A stretch of 64,000 nucleotides of DNA from an uncultured Lentisphaerota bacterium (GTDB taxonomy: Bacteria; Verrucomicrobiota; Kiritimatiellia; CAIQIC01). Where the stretch lies: NCBI GenBank assembly GCA_903889245.1, contig CAISWQ010000040.1, positions 1 to 64,000 on the forward strand. Reading direction: 5' to 3'. Positions 58,929 to 64,000 of the stretch are shown in pieces. The notes under the pieces were generated by a model, which was given only the letters and a program-made list of their open reading frames with translations, made no database searches and was not told the DNA's origin. Numbering within the stretch: the first letter of the stretch is position 1; each line of letters opens with the position of its first letter. A program made the translations under genes and the position numbers.

Positions 58929-61262
58929 ATGAAGAGACAGGCGATGATCGTGGCGGCGCTCGCGCTTGCGGGCGGCTGGGCAGCGGCGGCGGAGAAGACG
59001 CCGGTGGATTGGGTGGAGCCGCGCAGCGGCACCTGCTCCTCGCGCTGGATTTTTTTCAGTTCCGCGTGCCGCCCGTTCGGCTTGGTCAACTTGAGCCCGG
59101 ACACGAAGACCGGCGGCGACTGGGGCTGCGGCTACCTCTATAACGAGAAAAAAATCCGCTGCTTCAGCCACCTCCACGGCTGGCAGCTCTACGGCCTCGC
59201 CACCATGCCGTTCACCGGCGAGAGCAAGGGCCACCTCGGCATGGACGCCTACCAGTCCGACTTCTCGCACGACAACGAGGTCGTCCAGCCCGGCTATCAC
59301 AAGGTCGTGCTGCAAACCTACGGCGTCACCGCGGAACTGACCTCGACGATGCGCGTGGGCCTGCACCGCTACACGTTCCCGAAAGACGCGCCCGTCGGTG
59401 TGCTGCTCGATACCGGCGCGACGTTGATGGATAAGATCGCGTCGAGCGCCGTGAAGAAAATCAGCGCGACGGAAGTCGAGGGCCACGCCGTGATGGCGCC
59501 GACCTCGCGCCGGCCGAAGCCGTTCACCGTCTATTTCGTCGCGCAGTTCAACCGCCCGATGCAGAGCTTCGGCGCGTGGCGCGAAGGCCAACCGCTCGCC
59601 GACGTAAGCGCGGTGGAAGGCAAGGGCGCCGGCGTGTGGGTCAAGTTCGCGCCGGATGCCGCGTCGCTACTGATGAAGGTCGCGCTCTCCTTCACCAGCC
59701 TCGATGGCGCGCGGCGTAATCTCGCGGCGGAGTTGCCGCACTGGGACTTCGACCGTGTCGTCAGCGATTCGCGCGACGAATGGAACCGCCAGCTCGGCAA
59801 GATCGAGGTTGCCGGCGGCACGCCGCAGGAACGCACGCGCTTCTATACCGACCTCTGGCACTCGTTGCTCGGCCGCCGCGTGATCAGCGACGTCGACGGC
59901 AGCTATCCCGACAACACCGGCGACGCGACGCGCATCTGCAAGGTGCACACCGGCGCCGACGGCCAGCCGCTCTTCCCGCACCACAACTTCGACGCGTTCT
60001 GGGGCGCGCACTGGTCGATCAACCTGCTCTGGTCGCTCGCCTATCCCGAGGTCATCGACGCCTTCTGCAACTCGATGCTCGACATGTACCGCAACGGCGG
60101 GCTGGTTCCGCGCGGCCCGAGCGGCGGCAACTACACCTTCGTCATGATCGGCGACCCGGCCGTTTCGCTCTTCGCCGCCGCGTGGCACAAGAACATCCGC
60201 AGCTACGACGGCGCCACCGCCTACGAGGGGCTGCGCAAGAACGCGTTCCCCGGCGGCATCCGCGACCACGCCGGTTACGAGCACGACCGCAAGAACGCGG
60301 CGGGCGGCGGCACGAAGTATTATGTCGAGCGCGGCTACGTGCCCGAGGGCATCGAGGGCAAGGGCGGTCACAAGGATGGCGCTTCCATGACTCTCGAATA
60401 CGCCTACCAGGATTGGTGCCTCGCCGAGCTCGCCGCGAGCCTCGGCAAGACCGACGACGCGCAGCTCTTCGCCGCGCGCGCGCAGAACTACACCAACCTT
60501 TGGGACGGCGCGGCCGGCTGGATGCACCCGCGCAACAAGGATGGCTCCTTCATCAAAAACTTCGCGCCCGTCGGCGAGAAAGGAAAGAGCTTCACGACGA
60601 AAGGCTTTTGCGAGGCCACCGGCGCGATCTACACCCACCACGTCCCGCAGGACCCGCGCGGCCTGATGCGCCTGTTCGGCGGGCCGGCAAAATATGCCGC
60701 CGCGCTCGACGCGCAGTTCAAGCGCGCTGTGCCGCAGCACTTCATCATCCCGCACGGCGAGCACGGCGGCGCGTGGATTGATTACGAGAACCAGCCCTCG
60801 ACCGGCATGGCCCACATGTTCAACTACGCCGGCACGCCGTGGCTCGCGCAGCAGTGGGTGCGCGAGGTACGCCGCGTCGTCTTCAGCGACATCTCGCCGC
60901 AGGATGGCTACCACGGCGACGAGGACCAGGGGCAGATGGGCGCGCTCGCCGCGTTGATGGCGATCGGCCTTTTCGATGAGCAGGGCGGCTGCGCGCAAAA
61001 GCCCACATGGCAGCTCACCGCGCCTGTGTTTGACCGCGTCACGATTCATCTGAACGGCGCGTATGGCCCCGGCAAAGATTTCACAATCATCGCGCACAAC
61101 CAGAAGCCGGAAAATATTTACATCCAGTCGGCCAAGCTCAACGGCCAGCCGCTGACTGCCTGCTGGTTCTATCACGCCGACCTCGCCAAGGGCGGCACCC
61201 TCGAACTCGACCTCGGCCCGCAGCCGAACAAAAACTGGGGCGTCACCCCGCCGCTGCCATGA
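58929..61262 (+). CDS. GH92-family alpha-mannosidase, exported
   Basis: A 777-aa exported enzyme with a signal peptide (about 1-20). The body matches glycoside hydrolase family 92, Ca2+-dependent alpha-1,2-mannosidases and related exo-mannosidases: GTCSSRWIFFSSACRPFGLVNLSPD and GWQLYGLATMPFTG in the N-terminal sandwich, then the catalytic (alpha/alpha)6 barrel with DAFWGAHWSINLLWSLAYPEV, RGPSGGNYTFVMIGDPAVS, STGMAHMFNYAGTPW and DGYHGDEDQGQMGALAALMA, which holds an acidic catalytic motif. It acts on high-mannose glycans or mannans. The stop overlaps the next gene (ATGA). Confidence 0.92.
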   Translation: MKRQAMIVAALALAGGWAAAAEKTPVDWVEPRSGTCSSRWIFFSSACRPFGLVNLSPDTKTGGDWGCGYLYNEKKIRCFSHLHGWQLYGLATMPFTGESKGHLGMDAYQSDFSHDNEVVQPGYHKVVLQTYGVTAELTSTMRVGLHRYTFPKDAPVGVLLDTGATLMDKIASSAVKKISATEVEGHAVMAPTSRRPKPFTVYFVAQFNRPMQSFGAWREGQPLADVSAVEGKGAGVWVKFAPDAASLLMKVALSFTSLDGARRNLAAELPHWDFDRVVSDSRDEWNRQLGKIEVAGGTPQERTRFYTDLWHSLLGRRVISDVDGSYPDNTGDATRICKVHTGADGQPLFPHHNFDAFWGAHWSINLLWSLAYPEVIDAFCNSMLDMYRNGGLVPRGPSGGNYTFVMIGDPAVSLFAAAWHKNIRSYDGATAYEGLRKNAFPGGIRDHAGYEHDRKNAAGGGTKYYVERGYVPEGIEGKGGHKDGASMTLEYAYQDWCLAELAASLGKTDDAQLFAARAQNYTNLWDGAAGWMHPRNKDGSFIKNFAPVGEKGKSFTTKGFCEATGAIYTHHVPQDPRGLMRLFGGPAKYAAALDAQFKRAVPQHFIIPHGEHGGAWIDYENQPSTGMAHMFNYAGTPWLAQQWVREVRRVVFSDISPQDGYHGDEDQGQMGALAALMAIGLFDEQGGCAQKPTWQLTAPVFDRVTIHLNGAYGPGKDFTIIAHNQKPENIYIQSAKLNGQPLTACWFYHADLAKGGTLELDLGPQPNKNWGVTPPLP

Positions 61263-61630
61263 AAAGACTTCTCACCAACCTGGGTATGTTTGTGTGGTTT
61301 GTCACCGCCGCTGTTGCCCTGTTGTGGTGGGCGGAAATTTTCTATCGCCTGTTCTTGTTCTTTACCGATTATCATGCCACTCGCTGGGAAAATCATGTGG
61401 ATGATAGTTATTTCCCTTTCACCCATTTTCTTTTAGCGTGCTTTGTGACCGCCGGCGCTTTTTCTGGTTTCATTCTCGGCAAATTCAAACCACTGCGTCC
61501 GGCCATTGCCATTAGCCCAGCTATGTTGGGTGTCTTCGCTTGGCTAACTGTACTGATCATGCACCATACTGGTTTGCTCATCGGTTATTGCGAGTGGATG
61601 TCCAGAATCAAGGGGTTTCCAGTTCCATAG
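61259..61630 (+). CDS. small multi-pass membrane protein, AT-richer than neighbours
   Basis: A 123-aa protein with three predicted transmembrane helices (about 8-35, 57-75, 85-108) and no known family. Its ATG overlaps the GH92 stop by 4 bases. Base composition is visibly lower in G+C than the flanking genes, which may mean recent acquisition. Its overlap with the GH92 gene points to a shared transcript. Function unknown. Confidence 0.7.
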   Translation: MKRLLTNLGMFVWFVTAAVALLWWAEIFYRLFLFFTDYHATRWENHVDDSYFPFTHFLLACFVTAGAFSGFILGKFKPLRPAIAISPAMLGVFAWLTVLIMHHTGLLIGYCEWMSRIKGFPVP

Positions 61631-61688
61631 GAAAGTGGACTCTTCTTGGTTTTAGTGGACAGTCCGAACGCGATGGTTTGGTGTGCGA

Positions 61689-61801
61689 TTTTCCAAGCCT
61701 TGGAAAAAATGTGAAGTGTTTTTCCAAGGCTCAGAAAAGTTGGCGGTGAAAGTTTCCAATGCTTGGAAAAAACGCTGTTTTCATTTCCAATCCTTGGAAA
61801 A
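61689..61801. repeat. palindrome cluster 13 (4 copies)
   Basis: Copies centred at about 61698, 61729, 61761 and 61792; spacings 31, 32 and 31 bp. Fills much of the 194-base gap between the membrane protein stop and the GH38-like start. Confidence 0.9.
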
Positions 61802-61824
61802 GTCGGACGCGAAAGGAGTCGGCC

Positions 61825-64000
61825 ATGAAGAGGTTATTGCTGGCGGTGGGTTTGGTTCCGTTCGCGGCGCGGGCGGTGTTCACGCCGCTGGTGCCGCTGG
61901 AATCGCCGCAGATCATCGGCGGCGCGCCGGCGTTCGGTGGCGGCTGGGATGCGCGCAACATTTTCGATGGCAACCTGCGCACGGCCTACGCCTCGGCGAG
62001 CAAGGGCGCGGCGACGTTCCTCGATTTCGATTTTGGCAAACCGGTGGCGCTGGTGGCGTTCAAGCACGTTGACCGCGACGATCCGGCCACCGTCAAGGCG
62101 GCGAAACTGCTTTTCAGCGACAAGCCTGACTTCAGCGCGTCGCTCGCCACGGTCGCGGTTGCGCACGTGGATCAGCGCGCGGGCGTCACGCTCGCCAGCT
62201 TCGCGCCCGTCACCGCGCGCTACGTGCGCTGGCAGGTGACGGCGATCAACGCCAAGGGCCATGCCGCGGTCGGCGGCGCGGAGTTCGCCTTCTTCACCAC
62301 CGCCGCGCCGGATGCCACGCCGGTCCGCGACCAGCTTCGGGTTCGTGCTGCGCCTGTCGTGCTCGCGCAGGAGGGCAAGCAACTCCAGCCGGTGGATATT
62401 GCCGTACAGCACGACTACGCGGAAGCCGCCGAAGCGACACTCGAAGTTGCTGGCGTGGCGCCGGTCGCGCTCCAGCTCAAGCCGGGCGGCGCAACGCACG
62501 AGCTGCTGCTGCCCGCCGTGCAGCACGAGGAGTCGTTGCCGGTGGTGCTGAAGGTGGCCGGGCAGGTCATTGTGCAGACGAATTTCATTCACCGGCCGGT
62601 GCGGCAGCTCACGGTCTATCTGCTGCCGCACTCGCACCACGACCTCGGCTACACGGCGCTGCAGCCGGAGATCCAGGCGAAGCAGATGAGCAACCTTGTC
62701 GTCGCGGCGCGGCTGGCGGCGGCGACGCAGACGAACGCGCCCGGCGCGCGCTACCGCTGGAACGCCGAGGTGCTCTGGAGCCTCGACGATCTCGAGCGCC
62801 TGCAACCGGCGGCGGCAAAGGAGGTCGTCGCCGCGATCCGCAATGGCTGGATCGAACCGCAAGCGCTCTATGACAACCTGCTGACGGGCCTGGCGACACC
62901 GGAGGAGCTGCTGCGCCACCTGCGCTACGCGAAGCTGCTCGAGGCGAGGACCGGCGTCGGCATCGAGAGCGCGATGATCAGCGACGTGCCGGGCCTGACG
63001 TGGGGCACGGCGGCCGCGCTCGTCGCCGCGAACGTGAAATATATTTCCGACGGCGTGAACTATTGCGACCGCATCGGCAGCGCGCTGGTCGCGTGGCAGG
63101 ACAAGCCGTTCTGGTGGGCGCCCGCTTCCGGCCGCGGGCGCGTGCTGGTGTGGACGCCGTATCTCGGTTACGCCGCGTCGCATCTCTGGGGTGTGCTGAC
63201 CGCGCCCAAGGCGCAGCAGCGGCTGCTCGACCGGCTGCGCGAACTCGATGAACAGAAATATCCCTACGACATCGTGCAGATGCGTTGGAGCGGTTTCGGC
63301 GATAACGCCGTGCCGGACCCGACGCTCGTGGATGCGGTGCTGGCGTGGAACGCAAAGTATGTCTGGCCGCGCCTCCTCATCTCCACCGCGGGCGACATGT
63401 TCCGCGACTTCGAGCGCCGCTACGGCGACCAGTTGCCGGTCTATCGCGGCGACTTCACGCCCTACTGGGAGGACGGCGCCGGCTCGACTGCGCGCGAGAC
63501 CGCGTTGAACCGCTGCGCCGCCGAACGGCTGGTGCAGGCGGAAACGGTCTTTGCGCTCTCGCCCGAGGCCAGGTTCCCCTCCGGTGAGTTCCGCTCTGCG
63601 TGGCGCAACGTGCTGATGTACACCGAGCACACATGGGGCGCGCATTGCAGCGTCAGCCAGCCGGACAGCGAGTTCACCAAGGGCCAGTGGAAAATCAAGC
63701 AGGCCTTCGCGCTCGACGCCGATGTGCAGTCGCAGAAGCTGCTCGCCAAGGCCGCCGCCGCGCGCGGCGCGGTCAGCAACTGCGCCGTGGATGTCTTCAA
63801 CACCGCCAACTGGCCGCGCACCGATGTGGTCCTGATTCCCAAACGTCTGTGCCCCGTGGGCGATAGTCTCGTGGATGCGGCGGGCCGCGCCGTGCCGTCG
63901 CAGCGGCTGGCCTCTGGCGAACTGGCGGTGCTGGTGGAAAATCTGCCGCCGCTATCCGGGCGGCGGCTGTTTGCGGGTCCCGGTCCGGCGACGAAGCGGG
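61825..64000 (+). CDS. GH38-like alpha-mannosidase, exported, 3' end outside window
   Basis: An open frame of 725 codons that runs off the window end. Signal peptide (about 1-17, ending AARA), then a discoidin-like domain (about 40-155), a linker domain, and from about residue 262 a GH38-type catalytic barrel. The H-x-H-x-D zinc motif is H269-S-H271-H-D273 in LLPHSHHDLGYT, and the nucleophile region is ISDVPGLTWG with D387, in place of the more usual IDPFGHS. GH38 enzymes cleave alpha-mannosides. AAGGAG precedes the ATG. It belongs with the nearby GH92 gene in a mannan- or N-glycan-degrading group. Distant GH38 relatives with other substrates are possible. Confidence 0.82.
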   Translation, partial: MKRLLLAVGLVPFAARAVFTPLVPLESPQIIGGAPAFGGGWDARNIFDGNLRTAYASASKGAATFLDFDFGKPVALVAFKHVDRDDPATVKAAKLLFSDKPDFSASLATVAVAHVDQRAGVTLASFAPVTARYVRWQVTAINAKGHAAVGGAEFAFFTTAAPDATPVRDQLRVRAAPVVLAQEGKQLQPVDIAVQHDYAEAAEATLEVAGVAPVALQLKPGGATHELLLPAVQHEESLPVVLKVAGQVIVQTNFIHRPVRQLTVYLLPHSHHDLGYTALQPEIQAKQMSNLVVAARLAAATQTNAPGARYRWNAEVLWSLDDLERLQPAAAKEVVAAIRNGWIEPQALYDNLLTGLATPEELLRHLRYAKLLEARTGVGIESAMISDVPGLTWGTAAALVAANVKYISDGVNYCDRIGSALVAWQDKPFWWAPASGRGRVLVWTPYLGYAASHLWGVLTAPKAQQRLLDRLRELDEQKYPYDIVQMRWSGFGDNAVPDPTLVDAVLAWNAKYVWPRLLISTAGDMFRDFERRYGDQLPVYRGDFTPYWEDGAGSTARETALNRCAAERLVQAETVFALSPEARFPSGEFRSAWRNVLMYTEHTWGAHCSVSQPDSEFTKGQWKIKQAFALDADVQSQKLLAKAAAARGAVSNCAVDVFNTANWPRTDVVLIPKRLCPVGDSLVDAAGRAVPSQRLASGELAVLVENLPPLSGRRLFAGPGPATKR

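Overview
The window is a GC-rich bacterial chromosome segment with about 50 genes. It most likely comes from the PVC superphylum (Verrucomicrobiota or Kiritimatiellota). The clues are several Cys-type sulfatases, many exported glycoside hydrolases, twin-arginine Gfo/Idh/MocA proteins, a hydrazine-synthase-alpha-related (HzsA-related) multihaem protein, HEAT/FG-GAP proteins and a short type IV pilin-like protein. This placement is inferred from gene content; there is no rRNA or other strong marker. I saw no tRNA, rRNA, CRISPR array, prophage or insertion sequence.

Layout. (1) 1-8.1 kb, mostly minus strand: peroxiredoxin ahpC, a ferritin-like/VIT iron transporter, a TPR protein, a BON lipoprotein, glmS, a pilin, a coiled-coil lipoprotein and a PTS IIA protein. 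(2) 8.2-18.4 kb, plus strand: a GH127 enzyme, a large alpha-glucuronidase-like/discoidin protein overlapping a ROK kinase gene, then trpA, a mannose-1-phosphate guanylyltransferase gene, ruvX and truA. (3) 18.5-20.8 kb: a Dabb lipoprotein, a GYF-domain membrane protein and an SDR. (4) 21.2-42.8 kb: a run of minus-strand genes about 22 kb long that looks like a polysaccharide-utilisation island without SusC/SusD. It holds a beta-helix protein, three sulfatases plus a truncated sulfatase remnant, a GH4 enzyme, a HEAT/FG-GAP protein, two Tat-exported Gfo/Idh/MocA proteins, a triheme HzsA-related protein coupled to a GH172 lipoprotein, a PfkB kinase and a xylose-isomerase-like protein, with a divergent AraC regulator at the head. 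(5) 43.8-55.3 kb: a ComEC-like MBL hydrolase, a DUF3592-like membrane protein, grpE-dnaJ, a further exported epimerase/oxidoreductase cluster, rplU-rpmA, a glycosyltransferase and a mevalonate-kinase-like gene. (6) 55.4-64 kb: two paralogous exported proteins built only of DnaJ-type CxxC zinc-finger repeats, a secreted unknown, an alpha/beta hydrolase, a GH92 mannosidase, a small membrane protein and a truncated GH38-like mannosidase.

The most striking non-coding signal is a family of about 40 palindromes of the form TTTTCCA-N5-TGGAAAA. They sit at 13 intergenic loci in clusters of two to five. Centre-to-centre spacing within clusters is almost always 31-32 bp, which is close to three turns of the DNA helix. 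All copies lie between genes, mostly between transcription units, in convergent, divergent and tandem contexts, and none lies at an overlapping operon junction. This looks like a phased protein-binding or chromosome-organising element, and it is the best candidate here for something undescribed.
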